From assembly GCA_028274465.1 (NCBI GenBank), contig CM051456.1, positions 90,816,753 through 90,880,752 of the forward strand: a stretch of 64,000 bases of DNA, read 5' to 3'. A model generated the notes under the pieces. That model made no database searches and had not been told where the DNA came from. It worked only from the letters and a program-made list of their open reading frames with translations. Numbering within the stretch: position 1 is the first letter of the stretch; each line of letters begins with the position of its first letter. The DNA comes from Plantago ovata (taxonomy: Eukaryota > Streptophyta > Magnoliopsida > Lamiales > Plantaginaceae). Positions 45,057 to 57,950 of the stretch are shown piece after piece. The position numbers and the translations under genes are program-made.

Positions 45057-46569
45057 AACTCCCCAAACCGAACCTTTACTTGTCCTCAAGCAACTAAGCT
45101 AGACTCTAATGCAAAAAACAATGCAGGACACAAAATGGAGTCTCATGACAAATAAAATGAACTAATCTACTGAATCTATCAAAAAACATATGAACAAAAA
45201 CCATATAAATCAAAGCATGAATATAGGTTGAAGAATACCTCGATTGACTTATACACATCCACATAAGCACTTATGTCAAGACAGGATAGTCTCTCATAAC
45301 ATTCTCTACCTGGACCCAGTCAGTGACGACGTAATGAAGCATGCTAAGATACGAATGGTTGTCCCGTGCCTATGAAACTGAGGACTTACTGTTGTTCCAC
45401 CATGTTAAGAATTTCCCTCAAAGAGGTCGAACTAGTACTGACTCTCATCAAACGAAGGAGGGTTCCCTATAAAAGATAACACTCCCCTATTCTACCCATC
45501 TCTCAAGTAAAAGTCTTAAGCTATTCACCACTTCCTGAATGGCAGGACGAGGGTGGTCTAGAACAGATGACACTCAAGACAAAAAAGACAAAAAATAGAA
45601 AATTACAACACGATTACGAACATTACAAGAATTGAAAATAAGACTCAACACTGTGGTAAACTGCTATTTGGCTTTCTTTTTCTTTTTACCCTTCTTTTGC
45701 TTTTTTGGGGTCTTTTCTTTTTTTTCTTTTTTTTTCTTTCCAGATTTTTTCTTTTTCTTTTTCTCTTTTTTTCCTGGAATTTTTCCTTTCTTCTTTTTTT
45801 TCGATTTTTTTTCTAGCCATCAGTAGCATAACAAAAAGAGAAATAAAATGACTCACACGACTTCCCCAAACCTATTCGAAAGAATAGGTTGGAGTACAAA
45901 ATTACGGAAATGAAAAACAAACTCACGATGCGGAAATGAAAAACGAAAACAAGTCTATGATGGTGTAACCCTCTCCCCAAACCTATTCGGAAGAATAGGT
46001 TATAAACAAAGGATCACACAACCTCCTTCCTAGGCATTTAGCAATGTCAAAGCATGGTGAAGACTTGTTGCCTCTTAAGTATATAATTACTCGGGAAAAC
46101 AACCATAAGACCCTAACATGCATCATCCTATAAAGGCCTTCGTGAACCGCAGTAGAGAAAACACCACTAAGTGATGCCGAGACTACCAAGCTTAACTAAG
46201 TGCAATACATAAATGTGACAAGCCAAGCGAGAAAAACCTCAAACAAATTCATAGAGATGAAGCATACGATTAATGGCATAGTTAGTTGATTTACCCAATA
46301 AAAAAGTTCAAAAAAAATTCGGCAATAAACTCCATATAAAACATGCAAGACTATCCTAGGAAAGCAGTAAACATGCAAATGCAAAAAAAATTCACGAGTT
46401 ATCATAAGCAAGATAAGTATAGAGATAACCAGCGATAACATCCTCCCCAAACCTGAACGTCGTCGCTCGTCCCGAACGTCGAAAGTGGATCCAAGGCAAG
46501 AGCTAATACTTGTATAAGTGACCTATAATACTTAATCAAACTCGTGAGAAAACAAAATATCAAAACATA
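45057..46569 (-). other. 3' non-coding region of the Athila-like element
   Basis: It has the polypurine tract at 45057, a purine tract on the minus strand at about 45668-45815 and two hairpins (45869-45890 loop GAAA, 45980-46001 loop GGAA on +). Athila elements often carry an env-like ORF here; I see none. Confidence 0.75.
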
Positions 46570-49500
46570 CTAACCTTCAGTGGAGGCGGTAAGGGAAAGC
46601 TCAAGGTGATCAACCTCCCTTTGATCACTAGATATCTCGAAGTACGGCTTCACTCGCTGGCCATTCACCTTGAAGGTATTGCCCGTTTTTGGATCAAAGA
46701 GTTTTACAGCTCCATGAGGAGCAACTTCGATAATTTCGTACGGTCCATCCCAACGAGTACGGAACTTTCCAGGAAATAGTCGAAGGCGAGAATTAAATAC
46801 CAAAGCTTTTCGTCCAGGAATCAATTCCTTACGTACTATTCCACGATCATGATACTTCTTAGTACGTTCCTTGTAGATCTTGGCATTTTCATAAGCACCT
46901 AGTCGTAATTCATCAAGCTCATCTAGTTGCAACAATCGTTCCTCGCCAGCTTTTCCCATATCAAGATTGAGTGCTTTTATGGCCCAATATGCCTTGTGTT
47001 CTAGTTCTACGGGAAGATGGCATGCTTTCCCATACACAAGTCTGTACGGAGTGGTCCCGATCACCGTCTTGTAGCTAGTCCTGTATGCCCAAAGTGCATC
47101 ATTCAATTTTGCTGCCCAATCTTTCCTACTAGGCTTCACTACTCGCTCCAGGATCTTCTTGATTTGACGGTTGCTGACTTCGACTTGTCCCGACGTCTGT
47201 GGGTGATAAGGTGTAGCGATACTATGGTGGACACTGTATCTCTTAAGAAGGGAGGCAAACGTTCTATTGACGAAGTGTGACCCTCCATCGCTGATGATTG
47301 TCCTAGGGCACCCAAATCTCGAGAATATTACTTCCTTCAAGAACTTCATAACCACTGCGCCGTCATTTGTTTTTGTAGGAATTGCCTCCACCCATTTAGT
47401 CACATAGTCCACTGCAACAAGAATGTATTCATAGCCTCCACTGTTTGGAAATGGTCCCATAAAATCAATGCCCCATACATCGAAAGGTTCTACCACTAGA
47501 TTCACTTGAAGGGGCATTTCATCTTTCTTGCCGATACCACCACCTCGTTGACATGGGTCACAATTCTTCACAAAACTTCGAGCATCTTTGTATATTGTTG
47601 GCCAGAAAAATCCTGCTTGCAGTACCTTGCGTGCTGTTTTCAATCCACTGTAGTGCCCTCCACAATTAAGCTCATGGAAATGGCTCAGTACACTTTGTTG
47701 CTCTTCTTGTGGCACGCATCTTCTTAGAATCCCATCAGCTCCTTCCTTGAATAGATGCGGATCATCCCATTTGTAAGTCCTGCATTGCTTGGCAAGAGCT
47801 CTCTTGTCCGAGGCTGAAAAGTTAGTGGGGCAAATATTCATAGCCAAATAGTTTACAATATCTGCATACCATGGCTCTTCATTAGCTTTCATTAAGTGCT
47901 CGTCGGGGAGGTCTTCATTGATGGGTATTGGATCAATAGGGATATTAGGTATTCTAGATAAATGATCTGCTACTAAATTCTCCCTACCAGCTCTATCCAC
48001 TATGGTCAAATCAAAGTCTTGCAGCAAAAGGACCCAACGGATTAATCTAGGCTTAGAATCTTGCTTAGCTATCAAATGTCTCAAGGCAGCATGATCAGTA
48101 TGGACATTCACAGGATGGCCAATTAAATAAGACCTAAACTTTTGTAAAGCAAAGACAACAGCTAAAAATTCCTTTTCAGTAGTTGTATAATTAACTTGCG
48201 CAGAGTCTAGGGTCTTACTTACATAATAAATCACACGATACTGCTTGTCAATTTTTTGGCATAAAACAGCACCCATAGCAAAATTCGAAGCATCACACAT
48301 AATTTCGAAAGGAAGATTCCAGTCAGGCGGCACAACAATGGGAGTAGAAACAAGCTTTACCTTAAGGGTATTAAAAGCAACTAAGCAATCATTAGAGAAG
48401 TGGAAAACCACATCTTTAGCAAGCAAGCTACTTAAAGGTTTAGCAATTTTCGAAAAATCTTTAATAAACCTCCTATGAAAACCTACATGGCCGAGAAAAG
48501 ATTGCAATTCTTTCACACAAGTAGGTGGGGGAAGTTTTTCAATGATCTCTATCTTAGCCTTGTCTACCTCAATACCTCTTTCAGAAACTACATGTCCTAG
48601 AACAATTCCTTCTCTAACCATATAATGACTCTTCTCCCAGCTTAAGGTCAAGTTGCATTCAATGCACCTTTTCAAAACTAGATCTAATTTTTGCAAGCAT
48701 TCATCAAATGAATCACCAAAAAGGGAAAAATCATCCATGAAAACTTCAACAAATTTAGTTACCATGTCAGAGAAAACAGAAAGCATGCACCTTTGAAAAG
48801 TGGCGGGAGCATTGCATAGTCCAAATGGCATCCTCCTATAGGCAAATGTTCCGAATGGGCAAGTGAATGTCGTCTTCTCCTGATCCTCCGGTGCAATCCG
48901 AATCTAGTAGAAACCTAATAAACCATTAAGAAAACAATAAAACTTCCGCCCCGCAAGGCGGTTTAGCATGTCATCTATAAATGGTAAAGGGAAGTTGTCT
49001 TTTTTGGTGGCGGCATTTAATCTTCTATAGTCAATGCACATCCGCCATCCAGTGGTCTTCCTAACCGGTACTAATTCTCCCTTCTCATTCTCGTCCACCG
49101 TGACTCCTGATTTCTTAGGAACTACATGTACCGGGCTCACCCATCGACTATCAGGAATGGGGTAAATCATATCAGCATCTAGCAACTTGATCACTTCCTT
49201 TTTTACCACCTCTTGCATGGCTGGATTTATCCTTCGCTGAGGTTGCCTAACGGGTTTGGCATCTTATTCTAGAGTGATGTTGTGCACGCATCTTGTAGGG
49301 CTAATTCCTTTGATATCACTGATCCCCCATCCTATAGCTGCAGAATTTTCCTTTAATACTTCAATCAGCTTACTTTCTTCATCGTGGGAGAGATGTGAGG
49401 AGATAATTACAGGCTTTTTCTGATTTTCTCCTAAGTACACATACTTGAGGTGCGCAGGAAGTGGTTTCAATTCTAAGCTAGGTTCTTCAGGAAACCCACT

Positions 49501-50466
49501 TTCTTCTTCTTCTTCATCTAAAGGTTCAAGTACCTCTTCTCCTGCGGGAATTTCTGGGGTGCTATCCATTATTTCAACTAGTTCCCTTGCTTCTTCGGTC
49601 ATGTAGCACGTCTCAGCTTGCATCGTTAGTGCTTCCTCAAGTGGTTCACGATTACCATGGCAATGATGAAATTCGGGAATTACGGATTCGTAGCAATCGA
49701 CAATTTTTAGCTCCTCTGCAACTTCCTTATCTCTGATGCTACATCCTACCAACTCAATCTTCTCGCCCATTACCTCCATGGTTATTTTCTTGCCCTTAAG
49801 TTCAAGGCATGTGTTGGTAGTTGCCATGAATGGTCTCCCAAGTAGTACTACGTGCTCACGGATATGGCTATTTCCCTCGTCCGCGGACTTCATTACTACA
49901 AAATCAGCTGGGATTATCAATTTGTCCACTTTCACAAGGATGTCTTCTATTATCCCGACTGGCCTCTTCACACTTTGGTCTGCCATTTGGACGACCATAT
50001 CAGTTGGTGTCAATTCTCCGAGTTCCAGGGCCTTGTATACTGAATACGGTATTAAGTTAATGCTAGCTCCTAAGTCAAGCATTGCCTTCGTAGTTCGTCC
50101 ATTCCCTAAGGCGATGTCGATGATGAAGCTTCCAGGATCCTTTTTCTTCATGGGCAATCCGGCAATGGAGTTGACCGTTTCAACCCCATTCACTTCCTTT
50201 CCTGAAGTAATCCTTTTGTTCTTGATCTCACGAAAGAATTTCGTATAAGCTGGAATATTCTGGATTAACTCTAAGAGAGGCACATTGACTTCCACTTTTG
50301 ACAGGCGTTGGAATAGGGGTGAATCTTGAATATCCTTCTTGGCTGGTTTGATCCGACTCGTGTATGGCACATGTGGCTTCGGAGGCACATATGGATTGGA
50401 AGATTTGTGAAGTCCTCCTGCCATACTAGTTCCTACCTCGACTTCTTCATCATCTATGTCTATCAC
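46570..50466 (-). pseudogene. Athila-like pol with two premature stops
   Basis: One frame runs through three open blocks (50466-49264, 49218-48904, 48831-46570), broken only by stops at 49264-49266 and 48904-48906. Protease: AMLDLGASINLIPYSVYKAL (D-L-G as usual in Athila). [48 protein letters not shown] and the catalytic [10 protein letters not shown] (FMDD at 48730-48741). RNase [38 protein letters not shown]. Integrase: an HHCC finger ending CDPCQRGGG, then [24 protein letters not shown] and [16 protein letters not shown] (D, D, E all present). A C-terminal part ends [19 protein letters not shown]. It is the only nearly complete Ty3 enzyme set here. Confidence 0.95.
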
Positions 50467-50852
50467 AGATGGTCTTGGTTCATCATTCCTCTCCGGAACT
50501 TCTTGAGGTTCTTGGGAACTTCCGCTAACTTCTTCTTCTGTGCTTGGTCATGTATTATCGATCTAAGTGGATTCCACCCGTTTAGGACGTACGAAGTTAG
50601 GAATTTTGGTCATCTTGCCTCCTCGGAGTAGTAGATTCACCTCCTCGCATTCATTCTCCTTGGTAGCATCAGCTGGAGGTTGCTCGGGAACAGTTTCTTG
50701 TGTCTCATCGGGAGGACTAGGATTGACCGGTTCCCTGGAGTTGGGGGGTGATCCCTCCTCACCTCGGGTGGTTTTCTCACTACTTCCTGGGGGGTATCCT
50801 CGACTGCTTTACCGCACCTCCCACACTTCAGTAGGCTAAGCTCTTTGATAAG
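50467..50852 (-). other. Gag-pol junction of the Athila-like element
   Basis: The pol frame extends up into this part as a Pro/Glu-rich linker, with CGRCGK near 50815, but stops interrupt it. No separate gene is seen. Confidence 0.5.
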
Positions 50853-51652
50853 TTACTCAGTTACTTCGATCGCTTCAAAAGCCTTCTCGATGCGAAGATT
50901 GTTCTCAGCTTGCCATGCGTGTGCTATCTCGAAAACACTCTCAATGGCTTTAATCCCTGCGTAAAACGCAAGTTCCTCCTCCTCACTGATGTCTTCGTCC
51001 TCAGAATATCCTTCGTATAATTCGTCAGTTTCGTCTTGATTCGAGTATATGTTGGCGACTTCATTCGACATTATTTTCTCGGATTGTGCGGATCCATTGG
51101 CGTACTTTTGAAAGACCTTCACTGCCTCTTCAACCGTACGTTCTTCTAAACCTCCACACATCCCATCCACTTGAAGTCTAACTTCATCTCGTAGTCCTCC
51201 AACAAAAAACCAAATCAACTCCCCATCGTCGAAACGGTGGTGGGGGCACTCACGTTTATACAACTCAAAACGTTCATAGGTGTCACAGAACGCTCGTATT
51301 CTCCTTGCCTGAAACGTGCCAAGAACTCCTCTACTACTTGGCTCCAGGTCTTCAGTGATCCTGTTGCTAACCTCGCTATCCATATCCTCGGTTCGTATCC
51401 CAAAGCAAAAGGAAATAATTTCCTGCATAATTGATCCTCGGTGAACCCCTTTGCTGGAACTTTTGCTATTTCCTCTTCATAGGACCTGATGAAGCTTATC
51501 GGATTCATATCCTCTCCTTCTTCGAACCTTGGTATCCTTCTCACTATGGTGCTTGTTACCTCATACCCCGATAACTCTTCTTCCAAGTATATAGCTGACC
51601 CCCTTCTGACTTGCGAGAACGTCGGTGTCAAGCGGGCTTTTAAGGTCGTCAT
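50853..51652 (-). pseudogene. Athila-like gag, frameshifted
   Basis: The start is the ATG at 51652 (MTTLKARLTPTF), 230 bases after the primer site. The first frame has RIPRFEEGEDMNPISFIRSY and LFPFALGYEPRIWIARLATG. A shift near 51300 moves to CDTYERFELYKRECPHHRF (Retrotrans_gag) and an acidic C-part, ending at 50853. Gag packages the RNA. The single shift is the only obvious lesion. Confidence 0.85.
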
Positions 51653-51883
51653 ACCTGGAAATCTGTATCAGGAGTAACTCAAAACTAAAAATTAGCCTCG
51701 TTAGAAATTTCGAAAATCGAGAATATTTCTAGATATCGAATACTACTAAGGCTAGGAAAGGAGAATTAGAAAAAGACTAGGAAAGCAGTATCAGAGAGAG
51801 ATTAAAAAGGAAAACTAAAACTAATAGTATTAGGAATTGAAAGCTGAAAATATAAACAAATTAAACAGAAAAAAGGAGTATAG

Positions 51884-51901
51884 TCCCCGGCAGCGGCGCC
51901 A
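51884..51901 (-). promoter_or_regulatory. Primer binding site (tRNA-Asp) of the Athila-like element
   Basis: TGGCGCCGCTGCCGGGGA on the minus strand, identical to the site at 29900-29917. The adjoining leader (51773-51883) is also almost identical to 29797-29899. Confidence 0.92.
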
Positions 51902-51904
51902 ATT

Positions 51905-52378
51905 TGATGAACGCGCGGATGTCGTGCTCCGAGCGAATCAAATAAATTTGTTAGTTAGCCAAAGGCAATCCACAACTACAACGAAAACCGTAGTGTAGCA
52001 GTAGAATGACTCGAGTGTCGTTCTCTCAGGACTATAACTAGCTTTATCTATTTAACAAGAGAATATAAAACAGCAGACGTAATAGCAAGGGGTTTCTAAC
52101 AGATAATGGAGATTGGTGATAGTATGATCCTTCAAAGCATAACGGGTCGATAATCATGCGTAAATTCCTCGGTCTTGCATGGAGATCTTTGATCAATCTA
52201 ATGTCCTGTTGCAATTATTAAGCACTATGAAGATAACGATTCTGACAAGTCAAGCACTATTGTCCAATTGTGTTCCGTAATTATTCAACACTACGAAGAT
52301 CAACTCGCGTATAGGTCGACGAGGGTCCAATTGTGCATAATAATTAATACAACATATGAGAATTTAGGCTGAGCCTGA
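51905..52378 (-). mobile_element. 5' LTR of the Athila-like element, cut by an insertion
   Basis: It starts TGATGAACGCGCG like 43804 and matches it for 474 bases, up to GCCTGA. There a related LTR starts. The rest should lie beyond 64000, preceded by a repeat of CCTGA if this was a simple insertion. Confidence 0.9.
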
Positions 52379-53591
52379 TGATGAACGTGTCAGATTCAGT
52401 CAAATAAATTTGTAATAGCCAAAGGCAATCCACAACTACAACGAAAACCATAGTGTAGTAGTAGAATGACTCGAGTGTCGTTCTCTCAGGACTATACTAG
52501 CTTTATCAAATCTAATTAGGAATATAAAACAGCAAATAGAAAGCAATAGGGGTTTTCAAGCAGATAATGGAGATTGGTGATAGTATGATCCTTCTTAACA
52601 TAATGGGTCGATAATCATGCATAAATTCCTCGGTCTTGCATAGAGATTTTTGAATCAATCTTGTGTCCTTGTTGCAAGTATTAAGCACTACGAAGATAAT
52701 ATGGGTCTGACTCATCAACAACTAACGTCCTAATGTGTTCCGTAATTATTCAACACTACGAAGATAATTTGGTCTGATTGGTCGACAAGTGTCCAAGTGT
52801 GCATAATGATCAATACAACATACGAGAATTTTGGTGTTCAACTGATCAACGAAATAAAGCAATGACACGGAGTATAATGCGCGATATAGCCATTAGCATG
52901 ATTATCTTCCCTCGTTAAGAATTTACATACTACCACCAACGATAAATTTAGCTACTCATAGGCATGCAATCAATAGCAATCATAGAAGAAAACATATTGA
53001 AAGAATATAAAATAAGTAGATAAAAGTTGTAAGATACAAAGTTACCGAAGGTTGTCAATCTCCGGATGATTGCGATCCTACGCGCTCCAATCTGCTATGA
53101 AAAAGTATCCCCTAAGCTATGGAACTCCCAGGACAGGCCCCGAGAAGTTCCTACCTAAAACTATAGAGAGAGGTGAGAAAGTAGGCTTGGAGAGATATGA
53201 TTTTCGGAGAGAAAACTCGCAACTATATATAGGCCCGAATTTCTTCTGGGGCGGTTCGCCCGGTGATGGGGCGGTTCGCCCCACAGTGTAAACGCGGAAT
53301 TTTCGTGTTTTTGACGCGGTTTTGGATTTCTTCACCTTTTCGTACTCGGTTTCAGACTTCTAATGGCCTTCTAACCTCCAGATTCGGCCCCTAGACTCCA
53401 AATCCTATCCGGAAACCTTCAGATACTCCAAATATGCTTCTGGAACACCAATTCCTTGTCAACTTCAATATAATTGCCCAAACCGTGACACTATTCTAAT
53501 AAAATGTACTAAAATATAGCTAAATTAACATAGAGGATAGCTAAAATAGGTGAAAAAGACTCGAATGAAAGTGTAAAATACACATTCATCA
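52379..53591 (-). mobile_element. 3' LTR of the second gag-protease-type element
   Basis: It starts TGATGAACGTGTCAG and ends TTCATCA, more diverged from the other Ty3 LTRs here. Two GC palindromes (53248-53263, 53268-53282) lie upstream of the TATA (53223-53231) in sense. Confidence 0.9.
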
Positions 53592-54604
53592 AACTCCCCA
53601 AACCGAACCTTTGATTGTCCTCAAGCAACTAAGCTAGACTCTATTACAAAAAACATGCAAGACTCAAAAATGGAGTTTCATGCCAAATAAAATGAACTAA
53701 ATTACTGAATCTACCAAATAACATATGAACAAAAACCATATAAATCAAAGCATGAATATAGGTTGAAGAATACCTCGATTGACTTATACACATCCACATA
53801 AGCACTTATGTCAAGACAAGATAGTCTCTCGTAACATTCTCTACCTGGACCTAGTCAGTGACGACGTAATGATGCATGCTAAGATACGAATGGTTGCCCC
53901 GTGCCTATGAAACTGAGGACTTACTGCTGTTCCACCATGTTAAGACTTTTCCTCAAAAGAGGTCGAACCAATACTGGCTCTCATCAAACGAAGGAGGGTT
54001 CCCTATAAAAGACAACTCTCCCCTATTCTACCCATCTCTCAAGTAAAGTCTTAAGCTATTCACCACTTCCTGAATGTCAGGACGAGGGTGGTCTAGAACA
54101 GATGACACTTAAGACAAAAAAGATAAAAAATAGAAAAACACGATTACGAACAATACGAAAAATCGAAAAGACTCAAACTTTGCTAAACTGCTATTTGGCT
54201 TTATTTTTGGACCCCTCTTTGCTTTTTTGGGGTCTTTTTTTTTTTTTCTTTCCAGATTCTTTTTTCTTTTTCTCTTTTTTTTTTCTGGAATTTTTCTTTC
54301 TTTTTTTTTCGATTTTTTCTTGCCAGCAGTAGCATAACAAAAAGAGAAACAAAATGACTCACACGACTTCCCCAAACCTATTCGAAAGAATAGGTTGGAG
54401 TACAAAATTCACGGAAAAGAAAAATAAACTCACGATACGAAAAATGAAAAACAGAAACAAGTCTATGATGGTGCAACCCCCTCCCCAAACCTATTCAGAA
54501 GAATAGGTTATAAACAAAGGATCACACAACCTCACACTACCTCCTTCCTAGGCATTTAGCAATCTCAAAGCATGGTGAAGACTTGTTGCCTCTTAGGTAC
54601 ATAT
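53592..54604 (-). mobile_element. 3' non-coding region of the second gag-protease-type element
   Basis: It has a polypurine tract at 53592, a purine tract on the minus strand at about 54205-54325, and hairpins at 54375-54396 (loop GAAA on +) and 54488-54509 (loop AGAA on +). It stops at CTTAGGTACAT, where the Tekay-like element enters, and matches 24175-25212. Confidence 0.85.
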
Positions 54605-57230
54605 TGTAACACCCTGTTTTTTTTAAGTATTTATTTAATTATTTAATTATTATTTTATTATTTTATTATTTATTTTAGTTAATTAATTATCAGAGTAAAT
54701 TATTTATTCGATAATTAGTTAATTATTTTTCGCGTAAGTTAATTCGTTTCGTTTCGACATCGAACTGGACTTTCTATCTGATCTGCTAGCTTTTGGCCCA
54801 TCTCGTTTAGCCCAGTCAAAGGCCCTTTGACCGGCCCTTTAAGACTTAAACCCTAACCCTAGTCAGTATCCCTCCCACTTCTCAGCCGTTTTTTGCCATT
54901 AGTAAGAAAGAAAAAGAAAACTCTTTCTCTCTCTCTCAAACCGCAGCATCATCATCTTCACCTCCATCTCTCATCAAAACCGTGCCCATCCTCATCATCT
55001 TCATTGTTTCGATTTTTCATCCTTTCTTCAAGCCATCACCACCCTCATCTCATCATCATCAAGCCGCGATCTCGGATCACCGCGCCGCGAATTGTCTCCG
55101 CCGTCGCCGCGCCCGATTTGACCCGCCGTTTCGGTCTGTGCCGCGCCCTTCTCTGTTCCTCTCTGTCTCGGCTCCGATCCGGTCGTCTTCTCCGTTCAGA
55201 TCAGTTCGCCGCGCCGATTTCCTTGCCGCCGACTCCGCTCCGTTCTGCTTCGTCCGTGTCAATCGATCGATCGATCGATTGTCTGATCGCCGCCGTTCCG
55301 CTCCACCTTGCCGCGGTCTCGGTCCCCGTGCTTCTCTGTCACGCTGCCGCGCCGTTTGACCGCGTGCCGCGCCGCCGTTCCGGTCCCGTCCTTTCGCCGC
55401 CGTTCAGATCCACTCGCCGCCGTTTCGGTTCGTCCGATCCGTCTGTTCCGGTTCGGTTGGTAAGTTGGTTCAACCTTTCTGTTCGGGTTCGGTTTTGTTT
55501 TCGATTCGATTCGAATCTTGTTTTAATTCTCTTTTCTTTTCGATTTATTCGATTGCAGATTTGTTCAATCTTTTATTTCGATTCGAAGGTAAATCTCGTT
55601 CCTTTACTGTTGCTCTTGATTCGAATCTCGTATTCTCGTATTCTGATTTGGACATTTTTACCCTTGGACAATTTTACCCCTGATCGATCTGACATTGTAA
55701 TTGATTTCGAACCGAGAACCGGGACTTAGGTTGTTAGTATAGTTACTGTTTTCTGGACTTGTGAATTTATTGACCTCGTATATTGACTTGATTTCCTGTT
55801 TGACCTCGAAAGGACTTTTGGACCTTGTTGTTCTGTTTTGGATTCTTTGTGGACTGATTTGGGAAACTTAAAAACCTAAAGGACCTTTTTGCAGTTTTAC
55901 CGTTGACCGTAAGCTTGTATCGTAAATCTTTTTGCTTTGAGAAGACTGTTTGATGTCTGGAAAACTACTGGTTCGTTTGTATTGTCGGTTTTCGAAAAGG
56001 GTTTTTCTTGCAATTTACCACTGAGGATATTTTGGAAATTTCCAGAATCTGAAAATCGAAAGAGTTTCTGAAAATGTTTTAAACTTAGTTTCTGTTTTGT
56101 AAGTTAGTATAGACTTAACTTGCTAGCCTAGTTGGTTAGGTTCTTGTGTGACTAACTTAGAGGTCCAGTGTTCGAACCCCGACTTTACCATTCCTTTTTC
56201 AACCTTTTCCTTTCCGTCCGTTCGACTTCTAAATTGTGTTTAGTACTTTCTTGTTAGGTTCTCCGTTGTCCGTAAACCCGTAAAGCTCATTTCTCGTTGA
56301 AGGTCCTTACTCGCAAGCTAAGGTGAGTGTTCACCCCTAAACCTATTATTTGCGAAAAACTGGAAGGCTACGTGACTGTTTGTACTTATTACTGTATACT
56401 GTATATTGTATGCTTCCGCGTAAACGTATAAGTCCTAAGTATGACTTTTGGATTTCTGTTATTGCTACTCTGTTCTGTACTGACCTTTCTGCAGGAACAC
56501 CTCTTGGTGTTAATTATTTGTATCTGTTGTTCTGTATCTGTTCTGTTTCTGTGTGACCGGTCGATTAGGTTATGGTTAGGTAGGCTTGGGTAGTAGAGGA
56601 CTATCGGGTTTGCTTGATCGTGGCCTAGTCTATTCCCTTTTAGGCGCGAGGCAGAAGTCGCTGAGGTCTATTAGGGTCGTAGGATCTGTTTCCCCAAAGT
56701 ACACGGGGGTTTCTATTTCTGTCCGGAGTTATGCATCCTCTGGAGGGAGTTATAAGGGCATTCTGGGAGTAGGAGCAATAAGGCGGGCTGCACCAACGGT
56801 CTACAACGTTTCTGTTCTGTTAATCTGTTATATGTGCTTTGTTCTGTTTGCTCGTTTTTCTGAAAAGGATTTTGTTTTTAAAACCATTTACTTTCTGTTT
56901 TAACTTAGAACCTCACTGAGATCCTTTATCTCACACTCTTTTGTTTTTCCAAAATTCCTTCCTTCCAGATGCTGCTGAGGATGTGCGTGACTAGGAAGCC
57001 AGCGACTGAGAGAAGGGTCTGGGGTGTCACGGGTTTCTTTTCCAAATAAGAAGATACACTTTTATTGTCTTCATTCGTTGTCTTTTCGAACTTGAGTTGT
57101 CATTGAATATTATTTATTGTCGTTGGCGTCAAAGATTGTTTTGGGCATTTATTGCCGACCGTTGTTATTAAAGTATTTTCAAATTTCTTTTTCAAGAAAA
57201 TATTTTGTTTTCAAAACTGGTACCGTTACA
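54605..57230 (+). mobile_element. 5' LTR of the Tekay/Del-type element
   Basis: It starts TGTAACACCCTG and ends CCGTTACA, as usual for this chromovirus lineage, and is followed by the primer site. A CT-rich tract (54920-54940) and a CpG-rich stretch (55070-55460) lie inside, plus an (ATCG)n run at 55262-55280. A tRNA-like segment is at 56119-56183. No second LTR is present. The 278-codon frame at 54893-55729 is low-complexity and I do not call it a gene. Confidence 0.9.
56119..56183 (+). repeat. tRNA-like SINE head inside the Tekay-like LTR
   Basis: An A box TAGCCTAGTTGGTTAGG (56124-56140) and a B-box-like GTGTTCGAACCCC (56168-56180) are spaced as in a tRNA. The ends do not pair as an acceptor stem, so this is a SINE head. 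I cannot define its tail. Confidence 0.5.
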
Positions 57231-57232
57231 GT

Positions 57233-57244
57233 TGGTATCAGAGC
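57233..57244 (+). promoter_or_regulatory. Primer binding site (initiator tRNA-Met) of the Tekay-like element
   Basis: TGGTATCAGAGC follows the LTR after two bases. Confidence 0.95.
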
Positions 57245-57503
57245 TTGAGTTCAAACTCGAGCTTGCCAGGATAGGATCTTTTGACCTTTGGGGTGTGTGT
57301 GAGGGTCCGAGTCGCTGGTTAGGTCTTGTTTTTCTGTTGTTTTTCTGATTCGAGTCTTACGTACTAACCCTGAACCGTCTCTTCATCTTCTCTGTTCTGT
57401 TTCTGACTACCTCTGACCCGTTCTGAGACTGTTGACCTTCCGTGGTTGTTTGAGTCTGACGAAGTTATTAACTAGTTAACTACGCGTGTACTTACAGATA
57501 GGT

Positions 57504-57950
57504 ATGAGTTCTGAGAAGAGGGTTATTCGTTATCGTCTAGTCGAAGGAGAATTTAACCCGTATACCTCCGTTCCTGTTGTTGGCGTTTACCCTGGATTCG
57601 TGATGGATAGAGTCGTGCATGAACGTGATCACTACTGGCTGGAGAACTTTAAGCTTCGAGATGTGATAGCAACGAAGGAAGCAGAGATCGGATTTCTGAA
57701 GACGGCCTTACGCGCCGCGAAGGAGCACTCTGGCTTTGTTACGTTAACCGCGTCCAATGTTGGCAACCGGATTCCCAGGAGGAAGGCTCGGAGGACGTTT
57801 CCCGAGGGTTGCGGACCGTCCCGTAGAGGAAAGAGTGAAGACGAAGAAGAATCCGAAGAAGATCCCGAGGAGGACTCCTCTGAGGGAGAAGGAGGAGATG
57901 CTCACGTGCCCGAGGGACGTTCCGAGGATGATAGCGAGGACGCTTATTAG
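57504..57950 (+). CDS. Small acidic ORF between primer site and gag
   Basis: I choose the ATG at 57504 (MSSEKRVIRYRLVEGEF); an in-frame ATG lies upstream at 57486. The protein of about 148 residues has a helical middle (LENFKLRDVIATKEAEIGFL). A basic patch RRKARRTFP follows, then a very acidic tail (EDEEESEEDPEEDSSEGE). I recognise no domain. It is in the leader of the element, 366 bases before gag, and is free of stops. Confidence 0.5.
   Translation: MSSEKRVIRYRLVEGEFNPYTSVPVVGVYPGFVMDRVVHERDHYWLENFKLRDVIATKEAEIGFLKTALRAAKEHSGFVTLTASNVGNRIPRRKARRTFPEGCGPSRRGKSEDEEESEEDPEEDSSEGEGGDAHVPEGRSEDDSEDAY

Noticed and set aside
49736..50248. 170-codon plus-strand frame opposite the Athila-like protease
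   Set aside because: Antisense shadow of the pol frame, no domain.
54846..54862. Telomere-like CCCTAA repeats
   Set aside because: Only about two units, a common chance motif in plant leaders and LTRs.
54893..55729. 278-codon frame in the Tekay-like LTR
   Set aside because: Low-complexity Ser/Arg-rich product, no domain, lies in a leader-like CT- and CpG-rich part of the LTR; several overlapping frames are open there for base-composition reasons.
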